Source: Nectonema munidae
Taxonomy: Eukaryota > Nematomorpha > Nectonematoida > Nectonematidae
DNA: 64,000 nt
NCBI GenBank assembly: GCA_030549495.1
Contig: JAUIRK010000597.1
Span: 1-64,000, forward strand
Direction of reading: 5' to 3'
Shown piece by piece: positions 1-11,572 of the stretch (positions are counted from its first letter, which is position 1; each line of letters starts with the position of its first letter). The notes under the pieces are model-generated. The model did not search any database and was not told the DNA's origin. It saw only the letters and a program-made list of their open reading frames with translations. The position numbers and the translations under genes are program-made.

Positions 1-1401
1 ACTCATCACTGAATTCAGCATAGTTGAAATATAGATATGACATTGAAAATATTTATAAATTATTAAAAAATGGCACTTTTTTCTATTTGTTACTATTGTG
101 TTCAGGCGAGCAGATTGTATAATGGAAATTAAGCAGTTTGATGAGGGTTTTAAATCTTCCGAAAATTGAAATATTGAGCAAATAATAAAAATTTATCAGA
201 AAATAGTGATTTTCATTTCATAGCTACATTATAATTAAATATATTTAATAAAAAATAGAAAAATTATGAGAAAACATTTATTAAAAAAAAATTCTATGAT
301 TTTTGAACTAATCAATGAGATGAATCGGATGAACTGTGAGAATTATTATAGATTGTGTTAAATAACTTTAATAATGGTTAGAGCGGACTTGTTTCACCAC
401 AACAAGAAAAACTATTGTATAAAATTATTTAAATTAATCCTTTTTAATTTTTTGACTTTTTTTTAAATCGCTAGCCGTGTCTTTTGGAACCGGTCATGGA
501 ATTTGAATCAACCTCTCAGATCAAAAGTTAATGCTTTTTCAACTAATTTCTATTATTATTATCTCTAGTTAACAAATAATTTACTGTCTATCTTAGACAC
601 ACTACTGAAAATATGAATATTTTACTTAAACTTTGTAGCAAATATTGATTAAAAATTTAACTGATGATAAAATTGTTATAAAAACATTAAATCAAACGTC
701 AAAATAATAAATATGTATAAATAATAATGTGTCTTAAATAATGTATAACTATCGATTTTTTTTCTGTATAAAACTGAGTCCATATATAGATGTATTTATA
801 TGAAGATTTATATATATATATCAGCCCTACTTTTAAGTTAATTTCAATTATATAACATATACTTATGAAACACATTTTACCAAACACACTATTTAATTTA
901 TCCAAATTATTGTAATATTACAAATTAATATCTACCTATTTGTCTATATATATATATATTATATATAGTTTTATGTTCATATTTACATGATTTTTCATTC
1001 GATCTACATTTCATATCAACCATCATACCAACACAATTTGTAACTTATTTAACTTCATGTTTCCTACATTTAATTTGAGCAATACTGAGAGCGACTTTAA
1101 TTAGTCTTGAGTATGCTCATGGATTTTTCTCTTACTGTTTTATTTCTTCAAATATGCTTTTTATGTACAATAAATCTTTCTTTCTTTCAAATAATTTATA
1201 TATTTTTTTATAAAAAATCGATTCTGCTATTCATTTCTGGACCGTGTTATTTTAAAACAAATAAAATTAACAACTTCGTAATTAGGCAGTAAGTAAATAA
1301 TTAACTGTAATTTTATTTAATAAACAATGTGAATTCAATTTACATGATAAAGATAAATAAATGAAAAGTTTAAAAATTCAGTTAGTTTTATTAGCTAATA
1401 C
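1..1401. other. AT-rich stretch, no gene seen
   Basis: Very AT-rich sequence with short TA runs (around 810-825 and 945-965) and no convincing exon. At 1165-1185 an AATAAAT followed by a CTTT microsatellite looks like the 3' tail of a plus-strand LINE; only the last part of its untranslated end can be sensed. Confidence 0.4.
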
Positions 1402-1872
1402 CTGAACTTCTTTAACAGGTAGAAATGGCATGATGCATAAAAAAGCTTTTTTAAAAATATTAAAAAATTTTGTTCTTAAGTAAGGGTCATTGGCCTCAAC
1501 TGTCATGCCAACAACACTATCAAACTTAGAATCCAAAATAAATTGAATATTTATTAAAAAAAATTTAGAAGCCTTTTATATCATGTAAAAAATTGACTTG
1601 TTTATATATTAGACAATTCATGAAATGGTATTATTGGATGGTCAAACTTATTCTTTTGAAAATGGAAGAGTAGTATGCCAAAAATTGTTTATAATTAAAG
1701 AATAATATAAATCCAAATGAAATATCTATATTTATGTGGATATTGAGGTTATCTGTTTATAGCTAGTATCAATTTACAAAAAAATCGGAGTACTGGAATA
1801 CTGATATGAGAAGCCTCATTTAATGTCCAACCTCGTACATATGCTTCCTCACTGTATTGAAAGGCTGATGCT
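1402..1872 (-). pseudogene. possible cytochrome P450 exon pieces
   Basis: Two exon-like pieces are seen on the minus strand. Exon 1524-1402 (41 codons, phase 0 on both sides, donor CAG|GTATTA) reads FDSVVGMTVEANDPYLRTKF and later IMPFLPVKEVQ. NDPYLR..F..IFKKAF..IMPFLP resembles the segment after the F-G region of CYP3-clan P450s (DPF...PFL..). A second piece, 1872-1794 (26 codons), reads EAYVRGWTLNEASHISIP, like the P450 stretch before the meander (..Y...G..L..G..V.IP). In a P450 the first piece should come before the second, but here the order on the minus strand is reversed, so they cannot be one intact gene. They may be leftovers of tandem copies, or the likeness may be chance. No heme-binding FxxGxxxC motif was found. 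Confidence 0.25.
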
Positions 1873-2511
1873 CTTTCAAAGAAATTTACTATTAAAATAA
1901 TAATTTCATTCAAGGGAAATGAAAAACAAAATTTCCATAATTGTTGTAATCTTATATAAAATTAAAATAAATACAAGTAAATATACGATAATCAAAAAAG
2001 ATTTTTTTAATAGTATTTAAAAATGTTTCTAAAAAAATTAGTTTTACAAATGTAGCGGGGTAATTTTAAATTTTGAAATAATAGGAAACATAAGAGACTG
2101 AAGTGGTTTAAGATTACGAAAATAAATTAATTATCAAAAAGTTCATAAAAATACAAGTAATTTTTTTATACCTATATAAATGATGAAAATGAAAGAAATT
2201 GCTTTAAAAGAGTGAAATATGTTTTTTATAATCATTATAATTGAAAAATAGAGGATTTTAATATTTTCGCGTTTGTTCGCGTATTTTATCACTACCCCTA
2301 AAAATACATTTTAATTTATCTTAGATGCTGAAAAATGTTTAACTTATGAAAACATTGAGCCTTAAAATGATTTCTTTCGTATTAATAAAAGTTCTTGAGT
2401 TCAATGAACCCCAAGTATTGAACGTTTGTTTCAAATTTCGAAATTTATATCTTGTGGTTTCAAGCCGTGAAAAGCATCACCGAGCATAATACAAGCATAT
2501 AGACCCTAACG

Positions 2512-4192
2512 GCTGAATCTACCAAGATATTCAAAAAACAACCAACCAACACAAAAAGAGAAGGCCTAATCGAAAACTTAAATGCTACTTTCTCTTACCT
2601 TGATCTTTGATGTGACATTTTCCTACTGTCGGTGAGATAAATTTTCCGGCCAATCTCATTTCTGAATTTTCTTCAATTATCTTCAATCGATGAATTCCTA
2701 TGTCTAAAAATGAAATTTGAAAATTAAATAAGAGTTGTTTTATTGTGTTTTATAAAGGCGTGGTTCCTAAGCTGCCTAAATGAAATAAAAAGATGGCTGA
2801 TTCCATTCTCCCCCTTATCAACTTTCAACATTCTGATGGCCCGTGTATTTTATCTCTTTATATATGGAAACGAATTTGTTCTGTTTATTTTGAAACACGT
2901 AATCTTTTAAGGTTCTGATGATTAAGCAAGTATGAATGATTAATGATGAATTGTTCCTTTTGGAATGGTTCATAGAACTAATATTGAAAAAAATCTCAAA
3001 AATTGAAAACAAATTATTTAAATATAAAGAATTCATAATAACTATGTGAAAAAACAGAAAATATATCTTAGAAATTGAATATCAAAATTATCGCTACAAA
3101 TATTACCACTTTCTATGCAAAAGTATGTAGGGTAAATGTAAGTTTTTTATATTAAATTTGTGGAGAAATGAAAGCTCTAGAAAAATATTAAGATTCCAAT
3201 TATAAACATTCTGAATAGTTTTCTAAATAGAGGTAAGACTTTTTAATACCATTTCTTAATTGTAAATTATTTATCTTTTATTTAAGTTTTAATATTCCTT
3301 ATGTTTATATTACAAGGAAAAGTTTATAAAATTGAAAAAGGCAAAATATCGTTAGACCATTGAAAAAAAGTGGGATGTCAATCTTGAATCTTCTTAGGAA
3401 AGTAGAATATTGAACTTTCAGAATTAGGGCACTAAAAGAAGACTTAGATCAGTAAAATAATGTAAGTAAATATTCCTTGTGTAATTTAAATACTACACTG
3501 CATAGGCATTCATTCTCAAAGGTCTAAAACAGGAAGGGGAGCATGTCGCATATTGGGGCATCAACTGTAGTCTAATAAGACTTTTGATATCTATCGTCAC
3601 TCATTTGATGTGTCAGATGCTCCAAAGTAGTTCATTGAAATGTCTGAACCTGAAATCTCTTTTAGCAAAGAGAAAAAATTTGGAAAAAGATGATAAAATA
3701 TCCTCGTATTCATAAAAATTCCTAACGACTGATTTCCTTCTTTTCTTAGGCATGGTGTTGTGAATCCGTTCCCTGGACTTGAATAAAATGAACAATGATA
3801 TCAAACACCGTTTACAAAGGAGCACTTGAAAGAGCAATCGAAACTTGAAACCATTATGTTAGAACGCGGTATCGAAAGCTTTCTCAAAAGAACAAATTGG
3901 TTTGTATGCCTACTGGTCTGTATTGAAAATGATATATTCTCCATGTCTATAAATAATCTTTTCTATGAGATCGTATCCCTTTACTTGGAACTTGAATGAA
4001 TAATGTCTTACTCAACTAAAATAATTTGGAAATCTTTTTTTTATTGATTTACTTGCAAAAAACTACTAGGTTGCTACACAACATGAATAATACACTTTAG
4101 GCAAACACATGACAAGAAAAGGAATTCATTTTGTTAAGATGAGTCAGGAGAAATTGTTCAAAATATAAATTTAATACCATAAAAAATATTTA
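2512..4192 (+). repeat. left arm of large inverted repeat
   Basis: About 1.68 kb that recurs in reverse complement at 8290-9955. Shared landmarks include TGAATCTACCAAGATATTC at the outer end, GGCCATCAGAATGTTGAAAG, and AAGATGAGTCAGGAGAAATT at the inner end. The arms differ by scattered substitutions and small indels, so the duplication is not recent. The arm holds one exon-like block (2599-2703, minus strand) that is preserved in the other arm. No transposase was recognised inside the arm. Confidence 0.85.
2599..2703 (-). CDS. orphan phase 1-1 exon, arm copy 1
   Basis: A 105-base exon with a clean acceptor (ttcatttttag) and donor (CAAG|GTAAGAG), both in phase 1. It encodes IGIHRLKIIEENSEMRLAGK then FISPTVGKCHIKDQ. 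Symmetric phase 1-1 exons are typical of shuffled extracellular modules. The block E-x5-AGKFIS...GKC loosely matches the ELFYAKIS..FNGTC block of the exon at 13351-13440, so it may belong to the same gene family. The copy in the other arm differs by one residue in 34. The upstream exon that can be sensed in the other arm lacks a GT donor here. This is probably a stranded exon of a broken gene; product unknown. Confidence 0.4.
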
Positions 4193-4515
4193 AAATTTTA
4201 AGTTTTTATATGTTGACAGAATGACAATATGTGTCCTACAATTTGTTTAATATATTCTAATTAATATTTTAAATCTTAAGTTGTATAGTTGACAGAATTA
4301 CAAAATTTGGTAGACAAAGAATTTATTCAAAGATATGTTTAATATTAATAATTTAAGTTTTGTAGTTGCTCACATAAACAACAGATTTCGTCGACACATT
4401 TTTTATTCCAAATACAAATTTAATTTATATAAAATAATGAAAATTTTAAGTTTTGTGGTTTCTCTATGAAATCTTGCTTTTTGTCCACAAATCTCGTGTC
4501 GACGAAATCTCGCAG
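4158..4515. repeat. degenerate tandem repeat, about 95-bp period
   Basis: About four imperfect units built around TTTAAGTTTTNTAGTTGACAG. The block ends with GATTTCGTCGACAC (near 4386) and its inverted form GTGTCGACGAAATCTC (near 4497). Related text (TTTTAAGTTTTATATTTGTTG, GTCGNCGAAATCTC) recurs at 54075-54510, so this is a dispersed family. Confidence 0.5.
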
Positions 4516-5178
4516 ACCCACTGACAACCACATCTCTACTCTTTCAAGTGCATATTTTTCTTTCATCTTTTTTTCTACTTCTTTTCTTTCAAAGACACCA
4601 TTGAACGTTCTAGTTTTTTACCTTTGATTTTGAAATTTCAAACTTGCTTTCCTCGAAATAGGGCCAACCATTTCAGACTACCTCTTCCTACATATTGAAC
4701 AATATTTGCTTTCATTCTCAACTTTTCTTGAGCTTTTTAGTCTCTCTATCTCGTCCTTAGTTAGCCTTTTCCGAGATTCTTTGTGTTCCAGGCTTCAGAA
4801 AAGTAATTGCTGCTTTCGCACAAGACTTGTAAATTCGAGGATTTAGTTTATTCGGTAAACCTTTGCCTTGGAAAACACAAGACAGCTCGTGGAATTTTAG
4901 CAATGTTTATCTACATCTTCTTGTAACTGCAATTTCTCATAGACCTCTGCTGATCCGTTCATCTCCAAGGTAGCAAAAACGCTTCACATCTTCAACGAAT
5001 GTTGAGTATGCATAAATAACAATTTAGATAAAAGACTTTAAAATCGCCCAATTTTCTTTAAGATGTTTAAGTGAGATGATATTGAACAAATGGGAGGACA
5101 CTTTGATATCATTTTAATGAATGTTACCCACTTTTACGCTGGGCAAAATCTTCTTCTTCAATAAACCCAACTTACCCT

Positions 5179-5600
5179 TTAAGACATTTTGGGTCACACA
5201 TGACCCATTATAAAAATCCAGCTAACAATTATGGAAATAATTAAAAATTCTGTATTATAAGAAAACTCGACTGAGTAGGCATGTAACGATAAAATATTTT
5301 TTTTTAAAATTTCAACTGGAAATTTTTCTAAACTTTTGAAAAAATATATTTTTTTGTAATCGTTGTATTCATGGAGTGTTACAATAGAAAATTTATGCTT
5401 TTCTGATCATAATTCATTTTAATAAAAAGCAAAGCATCACTATTATAGCACTGTTTCAAAAATTTAACGAAAATAGGGAGGGAAATATCAATTTTTATAC
5501 TCGGTCATGAGTGACCCATTGTGTTTTATAGTACAATCTTTCATATACAATCTTCCTACTTTATTTTGGCTCACACGTGACCCATGGATTGAAGTTATGT
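5179..5600. repeat. piggyBac-associated palindromic subterminal repeats
   Basis: A TTAA at 5179-5182 is followed by TGGGTCACACATGACCCA (about 5189-5206), a near-perfect palindrome. Variants recur near 5503-5520 (GGTCATGAGTGACCCATTG) and 5569-5586 (GGCTCACACGTGACCCATGG). A related palindrome, GGTATCACATATGATACC, lies past the coding remnant near 6469-6486. Placement either side of the piggyBac remnant suggests transposase-binding repeats near the element ends, but intact termini were not established. Confidence 0.45.
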
Positions 5601-5956
5601 GTATTGACGAAAACAAATGTACACAAGTGTGACTAACTTATCTGTCACTGTTCATGGAATATGCATGAAGACAATGTATATATATGCTGTAACATGATTA
5701 AAATTTCTAATTTTTTCAAATGTTTCATGCAAGACATTGATGTCTTGTCATAACAAGTGTTTTTGAAGTGAAATCAGCTGTCAAACTTTGTCCTCTTTCA
5801 TTACAATTTAGTTTTGCACGCTCTTGATAATCCAGTTTATTTTTATCATACTTGTTTTTGTCATCAATAAAAAAGTTTATGAAGCTGGGAAGGAATTTTC
5901 ACTATTTTAAAAAATAAATATAGAAAATTAGTTAAACGCAGCATGATATTTTGGAG

Positions 5957-6490
5957 ATGGTTTTTCCAGAAAACTCCGATGACGAAGTAGATTCCTCGAT
6001 AAAGATGATGTTAGTGTTCTAGCTGAAGCGATAGAAACTGGGGAAAATCATGTAAGGATTGGTACAAGTGAAAATTTCTTACTTTTGGATTCTGATGGCA
6101 GAGGTATGTGTGGTGAAATGGTCGAAAGAAATAAAGGAGTGCCATATACCTCAAATTTCCTCTCCTATTCCACATGGTAAACTCAAAGAGAAATTTGAGA
6201 TGCTCAAGATTTCAGACTCATGTGATCGTTACACAGTCTTCGATGCTCTAACTTGTTTTGAAAAGGTAATCAATAATATTATAGTTCCGCAAACTAATTT
6301 ATATGAACACAGAAAGGTTGTGTCTTTGAAGTGAATTTTGATGAAATGTGTGCATTCATAGGAATACATGATAACGGGATACCATAACTTACCCCATCTT
6401 AGACATTATTCGTCAAGAGAGAATAATCTTTCTGTATCATATATAGCATCAGTCATGCCTTTGATATTTTGGTATCACATATGATACCTT
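5957..6490 (+). pseudogene. piggyBac-like transposase remnant
   Basis: The N-terminal half of a piggyBac-family transposase, spread over all three forward frames. It opens with an acidic leader (MVFPENSDDEVDSS), as in piggyBac proteins. It continues with PIPHGKLKEKFEML and a V.QTNLYEH segment matching the family's TN-Y motif, then FDEMCAFIGIHDNG matching the conserved E..AF.GI block. In another frame follow NLPHLRHYSSRENNLSVSYI and ASVMP, matching LPslrdYWs.d..l.v..i..vM. At least three frame changes and internal stops separate these parts, and the catalytic DDD region is missing. It sits in the spacer of the large inverted repeat. Confidence 0.75.
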
Positions 6491-6820
6491 AACAAATATA
6501 AATAGTTTTTACACTTATAATCACAAGTGACTTTTTTTACATTAAACATATCCTTAAAACTCCAAGGTAAAACACGATTTTATAAAAACAGATCTCCTGA
6601 TAGTTTTTATTTCAAATTATAAAGTCTAGTTCGCTCAAGTATATACTATTACTTATAGAAATTTCGATGTTTTGAAAAGGAGTACCTACACATGTGACAT
6701 GATTCATGAAAAAATATTTAGAGCAAACAGATAGCATATACTATTTCATCATCCATTTTGTCTCATGATGTTGTGTTTAAGATATGAAGAAGAAAAATTT
6801 AATATATGGCATATTTTCAG

Positions 6821-7255
6821 GCGTGTGCAACGGAAGCGATGAGCGCGTAGAATTTTATGGTGAATACGAATTTTATTGCGCGTGTGACTCCGGCAGTGCA
6901 TACGTGGATGGCAAATGCAAACGTAAAACTTTCTTCATCATTTTTTTCCTGAGCTATTTCCAAAATTTAGCCACCTTGTAGCATTCCAAATCATTCCTAA
7001 ATTCAATAAAGACATTTCCCAACGGCTCAACTCAAATTCAATGGCGATCTGAAGCTAAAAAGAGTACTTGGGTGAAATTGGTCGAAAGATATGGATATAG
7101 AAAAGAGATAATCGAAACAGAAGATACTACTGCCAACTTCAAAGAATATATCGATGGCCAAAAAGATATTCTACTCGACATGTTGAAGTTGCAAGTTTTA
7201 ACATCTCCTTTTGGACAAAAATGGGAATATGATTTAAAATACACAGGAGATCTAC
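6821..7255 (+). pseudogene. two-exon piece with EGF-like half module
   Basis: Exon 6821-6922 (102 bases, phase 1-1) starts after ATATTTTCAG and ends at AAAC|GTAAAA. It encodes VCNGSDERVEFYGEYEFYCA then CDSGSAYVDGKCK; the C-x-C...G....GKC spacing is the second half of an EGF-like domain. A 48-base intron follows. Exon 6971-7255 (285 bases, phase 1-1) gives a charged, Cys-poor sequence including TQIQWRSEAKKSTWVK, NFKEYIDGQKDILLDML and GQKWEYDLKY. With the acceptor at 6970 the third full codon is an in-frame TAG (6979-6981); a start at 6982 avoids it but breaks the phase. This suggests a decayed copy. Product unknown; an extracellular protein is inferred from the EGF half and the phase pattern. 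Confidence 0.45.
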
Positions 7256-7689
7256 GTAATTTCTATATACTTACTTATTCTGTATAGACGCGGTTGGTTT
7301 TGTAGGAAAGTACGCATTCATTTAAAAGTCAACATTTTCAGTAATATCCTCAATTTTAATCTTATCTTTATTACTCAAAAATTGATCAAATTTTTACCTT
7401 CCAACAGATTCCTCATTTCCAAAAAAATTGTTTAAATGATCCAAAAATGGACGACAGACAATGTCCGGTTTTTAACTGAAATCAATAGAATTTGAATAAA
7501 GACGTCTGCTTTGACTGGTTAATGGATGCCCTTAAACTGTAGGTTTTTAATGGGAAGAAAAAAAACATTTGATTACCTTTGACTAATTAAAATCAAATTG
7601 AATTAGGACATAATGTCAACATGCTTTCTTTCAAATTGAAATTTTGATGTGTAAACTTTATCAATTTCCTCAATATTTATCCTGTTGGG

Positions 7690-7862
7690 TTTATTGAAGA
7701 AGAAGAAGGAGAAGAAGATATTTATTAAGTCTATGTAACGGATTACAACAAAAAATATATATTGAAACAGGTGTAGTAGGTAACATTAAACATTAAGATA
7801 CGAACTGCACAAATAGCCAGAAATGACCGCTTGTATGGCAGATATCTATAAGTTACAAGATT
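7690..7862 (-). mobile_element. LINE 3' end with CTT-repeat tail
   Basis: Read on the minus strand, the segment ends GACTTAATAAATAT followed by CTTCTTCTCCTTCTTCTTCTTC. A polyadenylation-like AATAAA followed by a short pyrimidine microsatellite recurs at four other places in the window and is how many CR1/Jockey-type LINEs end. No coding sequence is left in this copy. Confidence 0.4.
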
Positions 7863-7965
7863 TAACTCAAAAATCACAGATAAGATAATAAAATAAGTAA
7901 TTATTATAAAAAAATATATATATATCTCATAACCTGTACGGTTGAACGCGGCTAGACAACTTGAG

Positions 7966-8320
7966 TGTCATCTCCAACCTGTATACTACGGTGATTCATC
8001 TCCAACCTGTATACTGCGATGGTTCATCTCCAACCTGTCACTTCATATTTTGCTAGATGTAAGATTTGATATACCTCATTCGGGGAGACGATGTGATATA
8101 AGTTATTACCTATATTTTGCAATTTTTTCACGATATTAAATAATATATGTGTCAAATAATCAAAATAAAATTCTTTAAAGATTCGAAAAATATTCTTTAA
8201 AAAATCAAAAAATATGAAACTTTCTGTTCATATTTTGCTACCTCATACGATGTTACAAAAGTTATTACCTATATTTTGCAATATGCAATATTTGCAATAT
8301 TTTTGTATGATATTAAATTT
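7966..8320. repeat. 28-bp minisatellite and adjacent local duplication
   Basis: TCATCTCCAACCTGTATACT repeats about 2.5 times with a 28-bp period (7968-8040). Next to it, a block TCATATTTTGCTA...AAGTTATTACCTATATTTTG occurs at about 8043-8125 and again at 8228-8281. Both look like slippage-generated repeats; no coding potential is evident. Confidence 0.6.
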
Positions 8321-9955
8321 ATATTTTGAACAATTTCTCCTGACTCATCTTAACAAAATGAAATTCCTTTCCTTGTTATGTGTTGGCCTAAAGTGTATTA
8401 TTCATGTTGTGTAGCTTCTACAAAATAGTTCTCATCCATCGAGTTTAGGTACGAGAGTTACAAAGTTGCCTATAAATCAATAAAAGAAAAAGATCTCCAA
8501 ATTATTTTAGTTGAGGAAGACACTCTTTGCATTCAAGTTCCAAGTAAAGGGATACGATCTCATAGAAAAGATCAGTTATAGACATGGAGAATGTATCATT
8601 TTCAATACAGACCAGTAGGCATACAAACCAATGTCTTCTTTTGAGAAAGCTTTCGACAACGCGTTCTAACATAATGGTTCCTAGTTTCGATTGCTCCTTC
8701 AAGTGCTCCTTTGTAAACGGTGTTTGAGAGAATTGTTTATTTTATTGAAGTCCAGGGAACGGATTTTTATGAATAAAAGGATATTTTATCATCTTTTTCA
8801 AAATTGTTTCTCTTTTCAAAAGGAGATTTCAGGATATCTTCAGACATTTCAATGAACTACTTTGGAGCATCTGACACATCAAACGAGTGACGATAGATAT
8901 CAAAGGTCTTATTAGACATGCCCCGATATACGACCTGCTCCCCTTCCTGTTTTAGACCTTTGAGAATGAATGCCTATCCAGTGGAGTACTTAAATTATAC
9001 ACAAGAAATATTTATTTACATTATTTTACTGATCCAAATCTTCTTTTAGTGCCCTAATTCTCAAAGTTCAATATCCAACTTTCCGAAGAAGATTCAGGAT
9101 TGACATCCCCCTTTTTTGAATGGCCTAATGATATTTTGGCTTTTTCAATTTTATAAACTTTTCCTTGTAATATAAACATAAGGAATCTTAAAACTTAAAT
9201 AAAAGATAAATAATTTACAATTAAGAAATCGTATTAAAAGGTCTTACCTCTATTTAGGAAACTATTCAGAATGTTTATAATTGGAATCTTAATATTTTTG
9301 AAGAGCTTTCATTTCTCCACAAATTTAATATAAAAAACTTTACATTTTCTTTACATACTTTTGCATAGCGTGGAAAATGGCAATATTTGTAGCGATAATT
9401 TTGATATTCAATTTCTAAGATATATTTTTCTGTTTTTTCACAAAGTTATTATGAATTGTTTATATTTAAATAATTTGTTTTCAATTTTTGAGATTTTTTT
9501 CAATATTAGTTCTATGACCCATTCCAAAAGGATCAATTCATCATTAATGATTCATACTTGCTAAATCTACTGAACCTTAAATGATTGCGTGTTTCAAAAT
9601 AAACGAAACAAATTTGTATACATATATGAAAAGGTAAAATAGACGGGCCATCAGAATGTTGAAAGTTGATAAGGGGGAGAATGGAGTGAATCAGCTTAGG
9701 AACCATGCCTTTATAAAACACAGTAAAACAACTCTAAGTAATTTTAAAATTTCATTTTTAGATATAGGAATCCATGGATTGAAGATAATTGAAGAAAATT
9801 CAGAAATGAGGTTGGCCGGAAAATTTATTTCACCGACAGTAGGAAAATGTCACATCAAAGATCAAGGTAAGAGAAAGTAGTATTTAAGTTTTTGATTAGG
9901 CCTTCTCTTTTTGTGTTGCTTGGTTGTTTTTTTGAATATCTTGGTAGATTCACTG
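8290..9955 (-). repeat. right arm of large inverted repeat
   Basis: Reverse complement of 2512-4192, separated from it by about 4.1 kb. The outer end abuts the coding sequence of a hAT transposase: the minus-strand frame reads IIKSIPFSEST just before sequence shared with the other arm. This arm therefore appears to interrupt the hAT element. It carries the second copy of the orphan exon (9762-9866). Confidence 0.85.
9762..9866 (+). CDS. orphan phase 1-1 exon, arm copy 2
   Basis: Same 105-base exon as 2599-2703, inverted. The acceptor (ttcatttttag) and donor (CAAG|GTAAGAG) are intact and both in phase 1. It encodes IGIHGLKIIEENSEMRLAGK then FISPTVGKCHIKDQ. An upstream exon ending at 9722 (..QLRNHAFIKH, phase 1, 39-base intron) would join in frame here, but not in the other arm. 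Probably a stranded extracellular-module exon; not assigned to a family. Confidence 0.4.
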
Positions 9956-10685
9956 AAGGGAATTGACTTTATGATTTGATCAGGTGTTTTGTGTAAAACA
10001 GTTGACACTGCAGGCATAATAAGTTCTTCTCCAATTGTGTGAGGCTTACCAGATTTAGCAATCAGCAAGGATATTTTGTATTAAGCTTTCAAGCCATCAG
10101 TTGTTTGTTGTGAAGAAGTTCCAAAAAGCATGTTTGCTATATTTTTTCTTTTTTGAAGCTTTTCCTGAAGTGATTGAAAATAAACTAAATCTTTGTTTGA
10201 TTTATCAGAATGAATCTTTATGAAATGTTCTTGAAGCCTAGAAGGTTTCATAGCTTTGTTTGAAAAAACTCTTTCACATAAGTTGATGTTGACTATGTGG
10301 TGCTAAAACAAACCCATACTTTAAGTATTCTGAACTATACTGCCGGCACTTTTTCTTTGTTTGAATATTTGTAGCCATTAAAAACAAATATATGTTAAAA
10401 TTAGAGTCTGGAAAAAAACAAAATAAGGGGATATTACATAAGGCAAAATTAATAAAATTTCAACCCCCTCCCTCTTGTAACGCATATGTCACACACTCAT
10501 CATCCGTCCTCTTTATCTTTTAGTTTTCTTCTATTTAAAATACAGTCGGTGACGTATCTTTATATTTGTGATTAAGTTCTTTATCATATTTCGTTTCAAA
10601 CAAGTAAAATATTAATAACTCATCGCCCCCTTGAACATCTCTACCGCCACCTAGTGGGCGGTACCGCCCACTTTGAGAAACCCTG
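9956..10685 (-). pseudogene. hAT transposase 5' part (ZBED/FAM200-like)
   Basis: The end CAGGGTTTCTCAAAGTGGGC, read on the minus strand from 10685, is a classic hAT terminal sequence. The coding part starts at ATG 10378-10376 and reads MATNIQTKKKCRQYSSEYLK and YGFVLAPHS. After a one-base frameshift it gives CERVFSNKAMKPSRLQEHF, a BED-type zinc finger remnant matching the ZBED5/FAM200 group. Further on are LLIAKSGKPHTIGEELIMPA and IIKSIPFSEST, the conserved start of the catalytic region. One in-frame stop lies between finger and catalytic region. The gene is cut off at 9955 by the inverted-repeat arm; the DDE and dimerisation parts are missing. Confidence 0.8.
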
Positions 10686-11572
10686 GTCTTTATGCTCTCA
10701 AAAATAATCAAGGGTATTTTAATTGATCAAAAATCAATTAAGGGTGTTTATCATGATCCATTCGAAATTATCGCTAACTCTATTCATTGCGATATATTTT
10801 TGTCCATCTGGTAATTTTTTCCTGAAACATGAATATATTTACAACCTTTGTATTTGAACCACTTAAATATTTCTTTCTCGATAATATATGCACTTAATCA
10901 AAATCATTTTCAAATATACAAAAAATTCTAGTGCATAAATTCTCTATTAAATATTGTGGTAAAATTAAACCATATTTGGGTTTCCTAATTCACTCATAAC
11001 ATTCCAGGTATCAGTGTTTTAGCTTTTGTAGATGATTTAACCCCAAATATTTTTTCTGTTTAAAATACATATTAGCTTCTATATTCATAAACGTACTCTT
11101 TCTTCTAAATCTTAGCCCGGGAGAAAAAATATAAAAGATCCACTTACTAATCAAATTAGTAAAAGCCATTGTCTAAATTTCCACTGATGAATGAAGAGGG
11201 TTTACCAGTTTGAGTGTGTAACATGTCAACAAAAGTAGTGAAAGATTAAGCCCGATTTTAGCTATAGTTTTGATTTTGCTAAGAAATCACTAAAAAAGTC
11301 TGTATTTCTAAATAAACTTCAAGGGTAAAAAATAGTTAAGGTAACTAGAAAACACGTGTAAGCACTTTTTTAATGTTTTGGTCTTTATATAATTGTATTT
11401 TGGATCAGTTAATTTTCATTATATAGCTTATTTGTAGGAAAAGATAGAATATGAAGTGTTTTCATCGGTTTAGCAAATGTGACCTGCCTATATATCAAAC
11501 TATGGAGGAAAGAATGTTGGAAGCTTGATTTGGACGCAAAACTAGAGAGAACCAAAGTCAGGTGTTTGACAC
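10686..11572. other. AT-rich stretch, nothing recognised
   Basis: No exon, repeat unit or RNA gene stands out on either strand. Confidence 0.4.

Noticed and set aside
3613-3837. Basic frame MPKKRRKSVVRNFYEYEDIL in the left arm
   Set aside because: The other arm has lost the matching frame, and no splice or start support was found.
8502-8740. Open frame shared between the two inverted-repeat arms (ESFLKR..WFVCLLVCIEND)
   Set aside because: The two arm copies differ mainly at amino-acid-changing positions and one ends early, so there is no sign that it is kept as protein.
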